NCBI GenBank assembly: GCA_902612005.1
Contig: CACMCA010000003.1
Coordinates: 97,756 to 136,287, forward strand
Reading direction: 5' to 3'
Source of the DNA: an uncultured Prochlorococcus sp.
Lineage (GTDB): Bacteria; Cyanobacteriota; Cyanobacteriia; PCC-6307; Cyanobiaceae
DNA: 38,532 nucleotides
The notes below the pieces were generated by a model. It was given only the letters and a program-made list of their open reading frames with translations, did not search any database and was not told where the DNA came from. The first letter of the stretch is position 1. Each line of letters starts with the position of its first letter. Made by a program: the position numbers and the translations under genes. Below are positions 28,064 to 36,532 of the stretch, one piece after another.

Positions 28064-29008
28064 TTAGGTCTCTATTTTCATTATTTCCTTTAGAGATGGT
28101 AGAACTGGGATTATTTGATTTGGGTTTAAAGGGAATAAAGCTTTGTAGTAATCTTTTTTCCATTCATTGTCGAAGCATGTCCTTTGTACGTTAGATAATT
28201 TAAAGAATTTTAATCTCCATTCAATAATCTTTTCAAAACTTGATAGTTCTTGTTCAGTACATTTGAAAAGTTTGCTATATATCAATTCCCATCTTATAAG
28301 CGTTGGAAAAAGGTAAATATCTGCGTAGGTTAACTCTTCTCCAAATATCCAGTCTCCTTTATTTTTCTGTAGTAAATTTTCAATTTCATTTATAGCTGCG
28401 AAAAGATTTTTACTGGCTTTTTCGTAAGCTGATTGGTTTCTGGCGAAACCACATTTATATACTCCATCATTAATGCTGTTATTAATTAAATCTAAAAATT
28501 TTTGATTAATATCTTTAATACTTAATGCCTTATATTTAGATTCACTTTTTATTGAATTGAGTAGTCTTATAATTTGTGAACTTTCATTAGACAGAATATT
28601 TACCTCATCTTTTACAAAACTAATTAAAAGAGGTAATGTCGCTCTAAAAATAATCTTTTTATTAGCTTTTTTGTAAAGTTCTGAAAGTCTTATACATCCC
28701 TTAATCTTCGTATTGAAAATCCATTCGCCATGCTCAACATCTGCCTTCAAAAAAATTACTTTAACTTTTTTAGATAAATCTTTTATTTCGTGTAATAGTA
28801 AAGTTCTTTGACACCATGGACAAGAATGACCTACTAATAAATAAATTTGTCCATTCTCATTATTAATATCGTATTTACTATTAATTGTTATACCTTTAGG
28901 CCTTTTATAATTACCATGTAAATTTGATGGCGCGAAGCCATTCATTAATTGGGTCCAAAACCAAAACCAGAGTTTTCTGGAGCCCTTTATAAGATATTTA
29001 TTTTGCAT
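28064..29008 (-). CDS. Glutathione S-transferase-like protein with CPWC motif
   Basis: A 314-residue protein with a thioredoxin-fold N-terminal half and a helical GST C-terminal domain. The motif HSCPWCQRTLL (Cys63, Cys66) is close to the CPWAHRT of glutathionyl-hydroquinone reductases (Omega/Xi GSTs), but has a second cysteine in place of alanine, so it resembles a CxxC redox site. The C-terminal domain has KNKGDWIFGEELTYADIYLFPTLIRWE, the GST N-capping and helix pattern. The substrate is unknown; deglutathionylation of quinones is one option. It is divergent from the aspartoacylase gene with only 23 bases between the start codons. Confidence 0.8.
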   Translation of the reverse strand: MQNKYLIKGSRKLWFWFWTQLMNGFAPSNLHGNYKRPKGITINSKYDINNENGQIYLLVGHSCPWCQRTLLLHEIKDLSKKVKVIFLKADVEHGEWIFNTKIKGCIRLSELYKKANKKIIFRATLPLLISFVKDEVNILSNESSQIIRLLNSIKSESKYKALSIKDINQKFLDLINNSINDGVYKCGFARNQSAYEKASKNLFAAINEIENLLQKNKGDWIFGEELTYADIYLFPTLIRWELIYSKLFKCTEQELSSFEKIIEWRLKFFKLSNVQRTCFDNEWKKDYYKALFPLNPNQIIPVLPSLKEIMKIET

Positions 29009-29031
29009 GAAAATTTATTTTTAAAGAAAAA

Positions 29032-29937
29032 ATGACTGTTCAAAGAATACTTATCGTTTCTGGCACCCATGGGAATGAAATTAATCCTGTGTGGGCTATT
29101 AATCAATTTAATAGAGATGAAAATAGGCTACATTATGGTATTGAGTATGAGTACATCATAGGTAATCCTGTTGCTTATGAAAAAGGGTGCAGATATATAG
29201 ATATAGATTTAAATAGGTCTTTTAAAGAAAGTGAAAATTTTGAACAACATAAGAATAGCTTTTATGAAACTAATAGAGCCAAATTTTTAGTAGATGAATT
29301 TGGAATTGACGGATCTAAACCCTGTCAAATTGCAATCGATTTGCATACTACCACTGCAAATATGGGAACAAGCATTGTTTTGTATGGGAGGAGATTCAAA
29401 GATTTTTGTTTGGCCGCATTACTGCAGAACAAATTTGGATTGCCTATTTATTTGCACGAAAAAGATGCAGCTCAAACAGGCTTTCTTGTAGAAGCTTGGC
29501 CATGTGGTCTAGTTATTGAAATAGGAGCTGTAGCACAAAATTTTTATGATCCAAAAATTATAGATAGATTCTTGATAATAATTAGTTCCCTAAGGGAAGA
29601 AATAGATAAGTTAAAAAGCAATCTCATAGAACTACCAAAGGAATTAGTTGTTCACGTTCATCAAGGTAGTATAGATTATCCAAGAGATGAAAAAGGAGAT
29701 ATTGATAGCCTAATTCATCCTGAGAGAATAAACCAAGATTGGAAAATTATTAAAAAAGGAGATCCATTATTTCTTAATAGCCAAGGAGTAATTCAGAAAT
29801 ATGATGGAGACCAATTGATTTGGCCTGTTTTTATTGGCGAAGTCGCTTATAAGGAAAAAAAAATTGCCATGAGCTACACAAAAAAAGAAGTTATTTGTTC
29901 CAACAAACAATGGGTACAAGAGTTTGAGAGCCTTTAA
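29032..29937 (+). CDS. Aspartoacylase / succinylglutamate desuccinylase-family metallohydrolase
   Basis: A 301-residue zinc hydrolase of the AspA/AstE family. Zinc ligands are visible: His13 and Glu16 (SGTHGNE) and His105 (IDLHTTT). DLNRSF (59-64) gives the substrate-binding arginine and VIEIGAV (161-167) the catalytic Glu163. Aspartoacylase splits N-acetylaspartate to acetate and aspartate; picocyanobacterial genomes carry this family but the physiological substrate is not settled. Length and motif order fit AspA better than AstE. ATG at 29032, divergent from the GST-like gene. The next plus-strand gene is psbA, 433 bases on. Confidence 0.88.
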   Translation: MTVQRILIVSGTHGNEINPVWAINQFNRDENRLHYGIEYEYIIGNPVAYEKGCRYIDIDLNRSFKESENFEQHKNSFYETNRAKFLVDEFGIDGSKPCQIAIDLHTTTANMGTSIVLYGRRFKDFCLAALLQNKFGLPIYLHEKDAAQTGFLVEAWPCGLVIEIGAVAQNFYDPKIIDRFLIIISSLREEIDKLKSNLIELPKELVVHVHQGSIDYPRDEKGDIDSLIHPERINQDWKIIKKGDPLFLNSQGVIQKYDGDQLIWPVFIGEVAYKEKKIAMSYTKKEVICSNKQWVQEFESL

Positions 29938-30055
29938 ATTAAGAAACCGGAACAATAAATTGTTGAAAACTAATAAGAATTTTTTATTTAATAGATAAGT
30001 TTATTTAATATTCAATAATTTAATTTTTTTTTGCTAATTCCTAAACCTTCAAAAC
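29938..30055. other. Left part of the 433-base aspartoacylase-psbA gap
   Basis: AT-rich DNA with homopolymer runs. I see no hairpin with a T-run, RNA gene or open frame in this part. The rest of the gap holds a candidate small minus-strand gene (30056-30184) and the psbA promoter and leader (about 30270-30370), annotated separately. Confidence 0.6.
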
Positions 30056-30184
30056 CTAAATTCTTTCGCTCCAATAAACAACAGCTCCAAAAGCCTCTAA
30101 TTGCAATCTTCTATACTTAGCCTCTCTTAAGGAAACTACCTCTTTTGATCTTTTTCCGTTAAGAAGCCACTCGATTATTACCAA
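30056..30184 (-). CDS. Candidate small basic protein (42 residues) upstream of psbA
   Basis: An open frame of 51 codons runs on the minus strand between a TAA at 30212-30214 and a TAG at 30056-30058. A TTG at 30182-30184, preceded by AGGA at 6 bases, would start a 42-residue product. The peptide contains IIEWLLNGKRSKEVVSLRE followed by KYRRLQLEAFGAVVYWSERI. It is rich in Arg, Lys, Glu and Trp, unlike the Phe/Ile/Asn/Lys-rich translations of non-coding AT-rich DNA in this genome. Predicted secondary structure is mostly helix. I do not recognise the family. It could also be the remnant of a longer gene, since the open frame continues upstream without an ATG. Confidence 0.5.
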   Translation of the reverse strand: MVIIEWLLNGKRSKEVVSLREAKYRRLQLEAFGAVVYWSERI

Positions 30185-30273
30185 GTTGAATCCTAAATAA
30201 CCAAGAAAATATTAAAACATGGAGGTTACTATCTTAAAAGTTGCAAAAAATAATTTTACTTAAATAAAAAAAA

Positions 30274-30370
30274 TTACACATTTTTAGCGATTTTGGTCTA
30301 AGATCTTCAGAGCGGAAATTTTTCCGTTTTATTTACACGTCTCACTTTTAGAGACATACTTTACGAACTC
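30274..30370 (+). promoter_or_regulatory. psbA copy 1 promoter and leader
   Basis: A -10 element TAAGAT lies at 30299-30304, with a possible -35 TTACAC at 30274-30279 (19-base spacing, so weak). The leader carries two stem-loops: CGGAA/TTCCG (30313-30326) and GTCTC/GAGAC (30339-30355), 15 bases before the ATG. The stretch 30289-30314 aligns without gaps to the same position before copy 2 (-10 TATGAT at 31587-31592), where both stems are kept with changed bases. This conservation supports functional promoter and leader elements, likely for light control and mRNA stability. Confidence 0.6.
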
Positions 30371-31453
30371 ATGACAACTATTCAGCAGCAGCGTTCTTCG
30401 CTGTTAAAAGGTTGGCCACAGTTTTGTGAGTGGGTAACATCAACTAACAACAGAATTTATGTTGGTTGGTTCGGAGTCTTAATGATCCCATGCCTACTTA
30501 CAGCAGCGGCTTGCTTCATCGTTGCATTCATCGCAGCACCACCAGTAGACATCGACGGAATTAGAGAGCCAGTTGCTGGTTCATTCCTATATGGAAACAA
30601 CATCATCTCAGGTGCAGTTGTTCCTTCATCTAATGCTATTGGTCTACACTTCTACCCAATTTGGGAAGCAGCTACTGTAGATGAGTGGTTATACAACGGT
30701 GGTCCTTACCAGCTTGTAATTTTCCACTTCCTAATTGGTATCTCAGCATACATGGGAAGACAGTGGGAGCTTTCATACCGTTTAGGTATGCGTCCTTGGA
30801 TCTGTGTTGCATACTCTGCACCAGTTTCAGCAGCTTTCGCAGTATTTCTTGTATACCCATTCGGTCAAGGTTCATTCTCTGACGGAATGCCTCTAGGTAT
30901 CTCTGGAACATTCAACTTCATGTTTGTTTTCCAGGCAGAGCACAACATTCTTATGCACCCATTCCATATGGCTGGTGTTGCTGGTATGTTCGGAGGATCT
31001 TTATTCTCAGCTATGCACGGTTCACTTGTTACTTCATCTCTAATCAGAGAAACAACTGAGACAGAGTCTCAGAACTATGGTTACAAGTTCGGACAAGAAG
31101 AAGAAACATATAACATCGTTGCAGCTCATGGCTACTTCGGTCGTTTGATCTTCCAATATGCAAGTTTCAACAACAGCAGAAGTCTTCACTTCTTCCTAGC
31201 TGTATTCCCAGTTGTTTGTGTATGGTTAACTTCAATGGGTATTTGCACAATGGCATTCAACCTTAACGGTTTCAACTTCAACCAGTCAGTTGTTGATGCA
31301 AACGGTAAAGTTGTTCCTACATGGGGTGATGTTCTTAACAGAGCAAACCTAGGTATGGAAGTAATGCACGAGCGTAACGCTCACAACTTCCCACTTGATC
31401 TAGCAGCAGCTGAGTCTACAACAGTAGCTCTTTCAGCTCCAGCTATCGGTTAA
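30371..31453 (+). CDS. psbA: Photosystem II D1 protein, copy 1
   Basis: D1 is the reaction-centre subunit that binds P680, pheophytin, QB and most ligands of the Mn4CaO5 cluster, in the thylakoid membrane. It is 360 residues and includes [31 protein letters not shown], the [14 protein letters not shown] metal-binding C-terminus and a 15-residue C-terminal extension removed by CtpA after LDLA. The residue equivalent to standard position 130 is Gln (Gln131 here), the low-light/D1:1 type. This copy has Val284 (GTA at 31220-31222), while copy 2 has the more usual Ile. Codons are strongly C-ending (TTC, AAC), unlike neighbouring genes, as expected for very high expression. Confidence 0.99.
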   Translation: MTTIQQQRSSLLKGWPQFCEWVTSTNNRIYVGWFGVLMIPCLLTAAACFIVAFIAAPPVDIDGIREPVAGSFLYGNNIISGAVVPSSNAIGLHFYPIWEAATVDEWLYNGGPYQLVIFHFLIGISAYMGRQWELSYRLGMRPWICVAYSAPVSAAFAVFLVYPFGQGSFSDGMPLGISGTFNFMFVFQAEHNILMHPFHMAGVAGMFGGSLFSAMHGSLVTSSLIRETTETESQNYGYKFGQEEETYNIVAAHGYFGRLIFQYASFNNSRSLHFFLAVFPVVCVWLTSMGICTMAFNLNGFNFNQSVVDANGKVVPTWGDVLNRANLGMEVMHERNAHNFPLDLAAAESTTVALSAPAIG

Positions 31454-31475
31454 GCTTAAAGTTCTTAAACTTACA

Positions 31476-31503
31476 AGCCCCCAAATAGGGGGCTTTTTTT
31501 TTG
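31476..31503 (+). terminator. Intrinsic terminator of psbA copy 1
   Basis: AGCCCCC (31476-31482), loop AAATA, GGGGGCT (31488-31494), then a run of T. It lies 23 bases after the stop. The same element follows copy 2. Confidence 0.95.
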
Positions 31504-31504
31504 T

Positions 31505-31663
31505 CTATTTATACAAGTAGATAATAAATAAGCAAAAGTTATCAAAGATATAAGTTTCGCTCAGCACATTTAATAAGATATTGGACTATGATGTTTAAGA
31601 CGGAATTTATAAAGTCCGTTTTTACTTAAATGTCTCATATAGAGGCAATAACATAACGAACTC
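31505..31663 (+). promoter_or_regulatory. psbA copy 2 promoter and leader
   Basis: The spacer between the two psbA copies. TATGAT at 31587-31592 matches the position of TAAGAT before copy 1. The leader has the stems ACGGA/TCCGT (31600-31619) and GTCTC/GAGGC (31632-31646; one G-U pair replaces the A-U of copy 1), 17 bases before the ATG. Flanking bases differ between copies, but the -10, its distance to the first stem, and both stems are kept. Each copy thus has its own promoter. Confidence 0.6.
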
Positions 31664-32746
31664 ATGACAACTATTCAGCAGCAGCGTTCTTCGCTGTTAA
31701 AAGGTTGGCCACAGTTTTGTGAGTGGGTAACATCAACTAACAACAGAATTTATGTTGGTTGGTTCGGAGTCTTAATGATCCCATGCCTACTTACAGCAGC
31801 GGCTTGCTTCATCGTTGCATTCATCGCAGCACCACCAGTAGACATCGACGGAATTAGAGAGCCAGTTGCTGGTTCATTCCTATATGGAAACAACATCATC
31901 TCAGGTGCAGTTGTTCCTTCATCTAATGCTATTGGTCTACACTTCTACCCAATTTGGGAAGCAGCTACTGTAGATGAGTGGTTATACAACGGTGGTCCTT
32001 ACCAGCTTGTAATTTTCCACTTCCTAATTGGTATCTCAGCATACATGGGAAGACAGTGGGAGCTTTCATACCGTTTAGGTATGCGTCCTTGGATCTGTGT
32101 TGCATACTCTGCACCAGTTTCAGCAGCTTTCGCAGTATTTCTTGTATACCCATTCGGTCAAGGTTCATTCTCTGACGGAATGCCTCTAGGTATCTCTGGA
32201 ACATTCAACTTCATGTTTGTTTTCCAGGCAGAGCACAACATTCTTATGCACCCATTCCATATGGCTGGTGTTGCTGGTATGTTCGGAGGATCTTTATTCT
32301 CAGCTATGCACGGTTCACTTGTTACTTCATCTCTAATCAGAGAAACAACTGAGACAGAGTCTCAGAACTATGGTTACAAGTTCGGACAAGAAGAAGAAAC
32401 ATATAACATCGTTGCAGCTCATGGCTACTTCGGTCGTTTGATCTTCCAATATGCAAGTTTCAACAACAGCAGAAGTCTTCACTTCTTCCTAGCTGTATTC
32501 CCAGTTGTTTGTATATGGTTAACTTCAATGGGTATCTGCACAATGGCATTCAACCTTAACGGTTTCAACTTCAACCAGTCAGTTGTTGATGCAAACGGTA
32601 AAGTTGTTCCTACATGGGGTGATGTTCTTAACAGAGCAAACCTAGGTATGGAAGTAATGCACGAGCGTAACGCTCACAACTTCCCACTTGATCTAGCAGC
32701 AGCTGAGTCTACAACAGTAGCTCTTTCAGCTCCAGCTATCGGTTAA
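31664..32746 (+). CDS. psbA: Photosystem II D1 protein, copy 2
   Basis: It encodes the same 360-residue D1 as copy 1 except Ile284 (ATA at 32513-32515) for Val. Ile is the common residue in cyanobacterial and plant D1 at this point (helix E region, segment CIWLTSMG). The second difference (ATC at 32534-32536 versus ATT) is silent. Function, C-terminal processing and codon bias are as for copy 1. Two copies raise D1 supply for repair after light damage; with essentially the same protein, the benefit is dosage or separate promoter control rather than a high-light isoform. The 3' terminator is identical to that of copy 1. Confidence 0.99.
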   Translation: MTTIQQQRSSLLKGWPQFCEWVTSTNNRIYVGWFGVLMIPCLLTAAACFIVAFIAAPPVDIDGIREPVAGSFLYGNNIISGAVVPSSNAIGLHFYPIWEAATVDEWLYNGGPYQLVIFHFLIGISAYMGRQWELSYRLGMRPWICVAYSAPVSAAFAVFLVYPFGQGSFSDGMPLGISGTFNFMFVFQAEHNILMHPFHMAGVAGMFGGSLFSAMHGSLVTSSLIRETTETESQNYGYKFGQEEETYNIVAAHGYFGRLIFQYASFNNSRSLHFFLAVFPVVCIWLTSMGICTMAFNLNGFNFNQSVVDANGKVVPTWGDVLNRANLGMEVMHERNAHNFPLDLAAAESTTVALSAPAIG

Positions 32747-32768
32747 GCTTAAAGTTCTTAAACTTACA

Positions 32769-32796
32769 AGCCCCCAAATAGGGGGCTTTTTTTTTG
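32769..32796 (+). terminator. Intrinsic terminator of psbA copy 2
   Basis: Same AGCCCCC-AAATA-GGGGGCT stem-loop and T-run as after copy 1, shifted by 1,293 bases. aroC starts 60 bases later, so it is probably transcribed from its own promoter or by read-through. Confidence 0.95.
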
Positions 32797-32855
32797 TTTA
32801 ATTTTCAATTGGTTTTATATAATGTTTATATATAGATAAAACATTTGATATTTCT

Positions 32856-33953
32856 ATGAGTAGTAGTTTTGGAAGAATTTTTCGTGTTAGTACTTTTGGC
32901 GAATCACATGGTGGTGCAGTAGGAGTTATCCTTGATGGATGTCCCCCAAGGTTAAAATTAGATAGAAATCTGATACAAAATGAGTTAGATAGGCGTAGAC
33001 CTGGACAAAGTGACATTACAACACCTCGAAACGAAGAAGATAAAATTGAAATTTTAAGCGGGATAAAGGAGGGGTTAACACTTGGAACTCCAATAGCAAT
33101 GTTGGTAAGAAACAAGGATCAAAGGCCAGGAGATTATGATAATTTGGAGCAAGTATTTAGACCTTCCCATGCAGATGGTACATATCATCTGAAATATGGA
33201 ATTCAGGCAAGTTCTGGTGGTGGAAGAGCCTCTGCAAGAGAAACAATTGGGAGAGTAGCTGCTGGTGCTGTAGCAAAACAATTGTTAAAAAACTTCTGCA
33301 ACACTGAAGTACTTTCTTGGGTAAAGCGGATACATGACATTGATTCTGATATAAATAAAGAGAAGATTTCTCTCAATAAAATAGATTCTAATATTGTTAG
33401 ATGTCCTGATGAAAAGGTATCATCAGAAATGATTCAGAGAATTAAGGAATTGAAGCGTCAAGGAGACTCTTGTGGCGGTGTTATTGAATGTATAGTAAGA
33501 AATGTTCCTTCTGGTCTAGGAATGCCTGTTTTTGATAAATTAGAAGCTGATTTAGCAAAGGCTTTGATGTCTTTGCCTGCCACAAAAGGCTTTGAAATAG
33601 GTTCAGGCTTCTCTGGAACTTATTTAAAAGGAAGCGAACATAATGATGCCTACATTAAGTCTGATGATATTAGTAAGTTAAAAACAAAATCTAACAATTC
33701 AGGCGGTATACAGGGAGGAATAAGTAATGGCGAAAATATTGAGATGAAGATAGCTTTTAAACCTACAGCAACGATTGGGAAAGAACAGAAAACGGTAAAT
33801 GCTAAAGGAAAAGAAGTATTGATGAAGGCAAAAGGGAGACATGATCCCTGCGTTCTACCAAGAGCAGTTCCTATGGTTGATGCTATGGTGGCTTTAGTAA
33901 TTGCTGATCACTTACTTCTGAATCAAGCTCAATGTGGCTTAATAAATAATTAG
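32856..33953 (+). CDS. aroC: Chorismate synthase
   Basis: AroC makes chorismate from 5-enolpyruvylshikimate-3-phosphate, the branch point to aromatic amino acids, quinones and folate, using reduced FMN. The 365-residue protein has the three family signatures: [17 protein letters not shown] near residue 14, [21 protein letters not shown] followed by [20 protein letters not shown], and the C-terminal [20 protein letters not shown] at 32856 is directly followed by [18 protein letters not shown], as expected for a full-length protein. It converges on eda with 34 bases between stops. Confidence 0.98.
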   Translation: MSSSFGRIFRVSTFGESHGGAVGVILDGCPPRLKLDRNLIQNELDRRRPGQSDITTPRNEEDKIEILSGIKEGLTLGTPIAMLVRNKDQRPGDYDNLEQVFRPSHADGTYHLKYGIQASSGGGRASARETIGRVAAGAVAKQLLKNFCNTEVLSWVKRIHDIDSDINKEKISLNKIDSNIVRCPDEKVSSEMIQRIKELKRQGDSCGGVIECIVRNVPSGLGMPVFDKLEADLAKALMSLPATKGFEIGSGFSGTYLKGSEHNDAYIKSDDISKLKTKSNNSGGIQGGISNGENIEMKIAFKPTATIGKEQKTVNAKGKEVLMKAKGRHDPCVLPRAVPMVDAMVALVIADHLLLNQAQCGLINN

Positions 33954-33987
33954 TGGTTTCGTTAAGTAAATTATATTTATCTTTGAT

Positions 33988-34611
33988 TTAATTATTTTTG
34001 AGCCATTCACGTATTTTTGGATCAAATTTTTTATTTATAATACCTTTAGCTCCAATCACGATTGCTTTATATCCTAAAGATTTATAAGTTTTTATATCAT
34101 TTATTGATAGGCCTCCAGCAGCAATGAAATCAACATTTTTAAAGTTGAGTATATCAATCAAACCATCTTTACATTTGATTGGATAAATTTTGATAATGTT
34201 GCAGTTTAAATTTATCGCTTCCTCAAGATCTTTTAAATTGTTAATTCCGGGAATTAATAAATAATTTTTTGACTTCGAATAATTGAAAAGATCTTTATCC
34301 CAGAATTTCATCATAGAAAAATTTAATCCAATTTTTAATGAATCATCTATTGATTGCTTATTAACTATGGAAGCAGAGCCTAAATTAATTCTTGGATATT
34401 TGAGTTTGATTTGGGTTACAAAATCTAACCATTTTTTATTTTTTGACCAACCTATTTCAATATTTTTTAATCCTAATTTTACTAAGCTTTCTAATTCTTC
34501 AAAAAACGAATTCTTTATAGAAGTATTTGAGTAAATATTATCTTCAGGTTTTATCAGTAAAACAAAAGAATCTTCTAGGAGTAAATCAGAAAAATCTTCT
34601 TTAATATTCAT
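33988..34611 (-). CDS. KDPG/KHG aldolase family protein (Eda-like)
   Basis: A 207-residue class I aldolase-fold protein. The pattern fits 2-keto-3-deoxy-6-phosphogluconate/4-hydroxy-2-oxoglutarate aldolase: LKNIEIGWSK (conserved Glu, about 52), LIPGINN, IIKIYPIK with the Schiff-base lysine before the aromatic-proline pair, and FIAAGGLSINDIKTYKSLGYKAIVIG. It is more divergent than usual: the arginine after the conserved Glu is not present, so the substrate may differ from KDPG. It could act in the Entner-Doudoroff route or on a related 2-oxo acid. It lies 21 bases after ftsH on the same strand. Confidence 0.78.
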   Translation of the reverse strand: MNIKEDFSDLLLEDSFVLLIKPEDNIYSNTSIKNSFFEELESLVKLGLKNIEIGWSKNKKWLDFVTQIKLKYPRINLGSASIVNKQSIDDSLKIGLNFSMMKFWDKDLFNYSKSKNYLLIPGINNLKDLEEAINLNCNIIKIYPIKCKDGLIDILNFKNVDFIAAGGLSINDIKTYKSLGYKAIVIGAKGIINKKFDPKIREWLKNN

Positions 34612-34632
34612 TAAACATTTAAATTTTTAAAA

Positions 34633-36486
34633 CTAGATATAGTTTGCTACTTTAACTTCTGATCTATTAAGTAAATCTTGGATATCTTCAGTATCTATTG
34701 TTTCTCTCTCGATTAGCATTTGTGCCATTTCGTCGAGGACAGTTCTATTATCTGTTAAAACTTTTGTAGCTCTCTTGTAGGCAACATCAACAAGTTCTGA
34801 AACCTCTACATCAATTGTTGCGGCTGTGTCTTCGGAGAAGTCTCTTGTAGAGCTCATATCTCTTCCAAGAAACATTCCACCTTGAGATTGACCTAGAGCG
34901 ACTGGACCTATTTTGTCACTCATGCCAAATTTAGTGATCATTTGTCTTGCTACATTGGCAACTTGTTGTAAGTCATTAGAAGCTCCAGTTGTTACCTCTT
35001 CTTCTCCATAGACTATTTCTTCGGCAACTCTTCCACCAAGAGCTACTGCCATTTGATTTTGAAGGTATGAACGTGAGTAAAGACCTGATTCCATTCTTTC
35101 TTCACTTGGAGTAAAGAATGTTAGACCTCCAGCTTGACCTCTAGGAATTATTGAAACTTTCGCTACAGGATCGTAATCAGGCATTAAAGCTCCTACTAGT
35201 GCATGACCAGCTTCGTGATAAGCAACTAATTCTTTTTTCTTATCACTAATGACTCTATCTTTCTTCTCTGGCCCAGCCATTACCCTCTCAATGGCATCAC
35301 CTACTTCATCATTACTTACTTTATCTAAATCTTTTCTGGCCGCTAGTATTGCTGCTTCATTGAGTAGATTGGCTAAATCTGCACCAGTAAATCCAGGTGT
35401 TCTTCTAGCGACTTTATCTAAATCAACGTCTTTTGAAAGAGTTTTATCTTTCGCATGAACATTTAGTATCTGTAATCTTCCAGCGTAATCTGGTCTATCT
35501 ACTGTTACTTGTCTATCGAATCTTCCAGGACGCATTAAAGCTGAATCTAAAACATCAGGTCTGTTAGTTGCAGCTACTATTATGATTCCTGAATTACCTT
35601 CGAAACCGTCCATTTCGGTTAGAAGTTGGTTAAGTGTTTGTTCTCTTTCATCATTTCCTCCACCCATACCAGCACCCCTTTGTCTTCCAACTGCATCTAT
35701 TTCGTCAATGAACACAATGCAGGGAGCATTCTTTTTAGCTTGTTCAAATAGATCTCTAACTCTGCTAGCACCAACTCCTACAAACATCTCTACAAATTCT
35801 GAACCTGATATTGAGAAAAAAGGTACACCTGCTTCTCCAGCTACTGCTTTTGCTAGCAACGTTTTTCCTGTCCCAGGTGGACCTACAAGAAGAACTCCTT
35901 TTGGAATTTTTGCTCCGACTGCAGTAAATCTATCAGGGCTCTTAAGAAAATCTACAACTTCAGTGAGCTCTAATTTTGCTCCTTCAACACCTGCTACATC
36001 TGAAAAGGTTACCTGTGTAGATGGTTCCATTTGAAGTCTGGCTTTGCTCTTACCAAAACTCATGGCAGGATTACCACCTCCAGCATTCCCGCTTTGGGAT
36101 CTTCTGAAAAGAAAAAATAGGCCCCCAATTAAAAGTACTGGGAAAATTAAGCTACTCACAGCTTGTTGCCATGGATTAGCTAATTTTGTGGGAGTTACAG
36201 CAATGTCTACATTATTTTCAGTTAATATTTTTAATAAATCTTTGTCTGGAGCTAAATTGACCTCAGATCTGCTTCCATCATTTTCAACAATTTGAGCAGT
36301 CGCATTGTCTGGAGATATTAAGACTCTACTGATTTCTTTATCTTGAACTGCCTCTATAAAATCACTATATCTTAAAGTTTTTGTAGCATTTTCTGTACTA
36401 GGTTTATCAAATACAGAAGTACCAATGAAAATTACAGCAATTACAGCTAGAACATAAAGTCCTACGTTTCTCCAGCGTTTGTTCAC
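34633..36486 (-). CDS. ftsH: ATP-dependent zinc metalloprotease FtsH
   Basis: FtsH is a hexameric membrane protease; cyanobacterial thylakoid FtsH removes photodamaged D1. The 617-residue protein has two membrane helices (about 9-23 and 109-127) around a lumenal/periplasmic domain, AAA+ Walker A GPPGTGKT (202-209), Walker B IVFIDEID (about 257-264), the second region of homology GRFDRQ, and the zinc site HEAGH (424-428). Length and motifs fit the FtsH2/FtsH3-like group, though the exact paralog is not certain. The start is GTG at 36484-36486. It follows sat by 46 bases. Its position near two psbA genes fits with D1 repair but may be chance. Confidence 0.96.
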   Translation of the reverse strand: MNKRWRNVGLYVLAVIAVIFIGTSVFDKPSTENATKTLRYSDFIEAVQDKEISRVLISPDNATAQIVENDGSRSEVNLAPDKDLLKILTENNVDIAVTPTKLANPWQQAVSSLIFPVLLIGGLFFLFRRSQSGNAGGGNPAMSFGKSKARLQMEPSTQVTFSDVAGVEGAKLELTEVVDFLKSPDRFTAVGAKIPKGVLLVGPPGTGKTLLAKAVAGEAGVPFFSISGSEFVEMFVGVGASRVRDLFEQAKKNAPCIVFIDEIDAVGRQRGAGMGGGNDEREQTLNQLLTEMDGFEGNSGIIIVAATNRPDVLDSALMRPGRFDRQVTVDRPDYAGRLQILNVHAKDKTLSKDVDLDKVARRTPGFTGADLANLLNEAAILAARKDLDKVSNDEVGDAIERVMAGPEKKDRVISDKKKELVAYHEAGHALVGALMPDYDPVAKVSIIPRGQAGGLTFFTPSEERMESGLYSRSYLQNQMAVALGGRVAEEIVYGEEEVTTGASNDLQQVANVARQMITKFGMSDKIGPVALGQSQGGMFLGRDMSSTRDFSEDTAATIDVEVSELVDVAYKRATKVLTDNRTVLDEMAQMLIERETIDTEDIQDLLNRSEVKVANYI

Positions 36487-36532
36487 GATAAATAATCTTT
36501 AATAAATCTATAATACTAATAATAAAACATTA

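Larger units (their letters stand above)
30363..31504 (+). repeat. Tandem direct repeat, copy 1 (psbA unit)
   Basis: This 1,142-base block equals 31656-32797 (offset 1,293 bases) with only two mismatches by eye: 31220 (G versus A) and 31243 (T versus C). It starts 8 bases before the ATG (ACGAACTC) and runs through the end of the terminator T-run. Sequence outside the block diverges sharply. Confidence 0.95.
31656..32797 (+). repeat. Tandem direct repeat, copy 2 (psbA unit)
   Basis: Near-identical to 30363-31504 (two mismatches in 1,142 bases, one silent). The identity ends immediately after the terminator's T-run and starts 8 bases before the ATG, which marks the edge of a homogenised segment. 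Confidence 0.95.

Noticed and set aside
30219..30263. 14-codon plus-strand frame (MEVTILKVAKNNFT) as a leader peptide of psbA
   Set aside because: It lies upstream of the likely -10 (30299), so it would not be on the psbA transcript; too short to support.
30672..30911. 79-codon minus-strand frame inside psbA (repeated at 31965-32204) and a 65-codon plus-strand alternate frame
   Set aside because: They are repeated only because psbA is repeated, and are shadows of the strong codon bias of psbA in other frames.
30363..32797. psbA as a recent phage-derived insertion because of its different base composition
   Set aside because: C-ending codons are normal for host psbA under high expression, and there is no phage gene, integrase or att-like repeat nearby. 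Recombination with phage psbA cannot be excluded without alignment.
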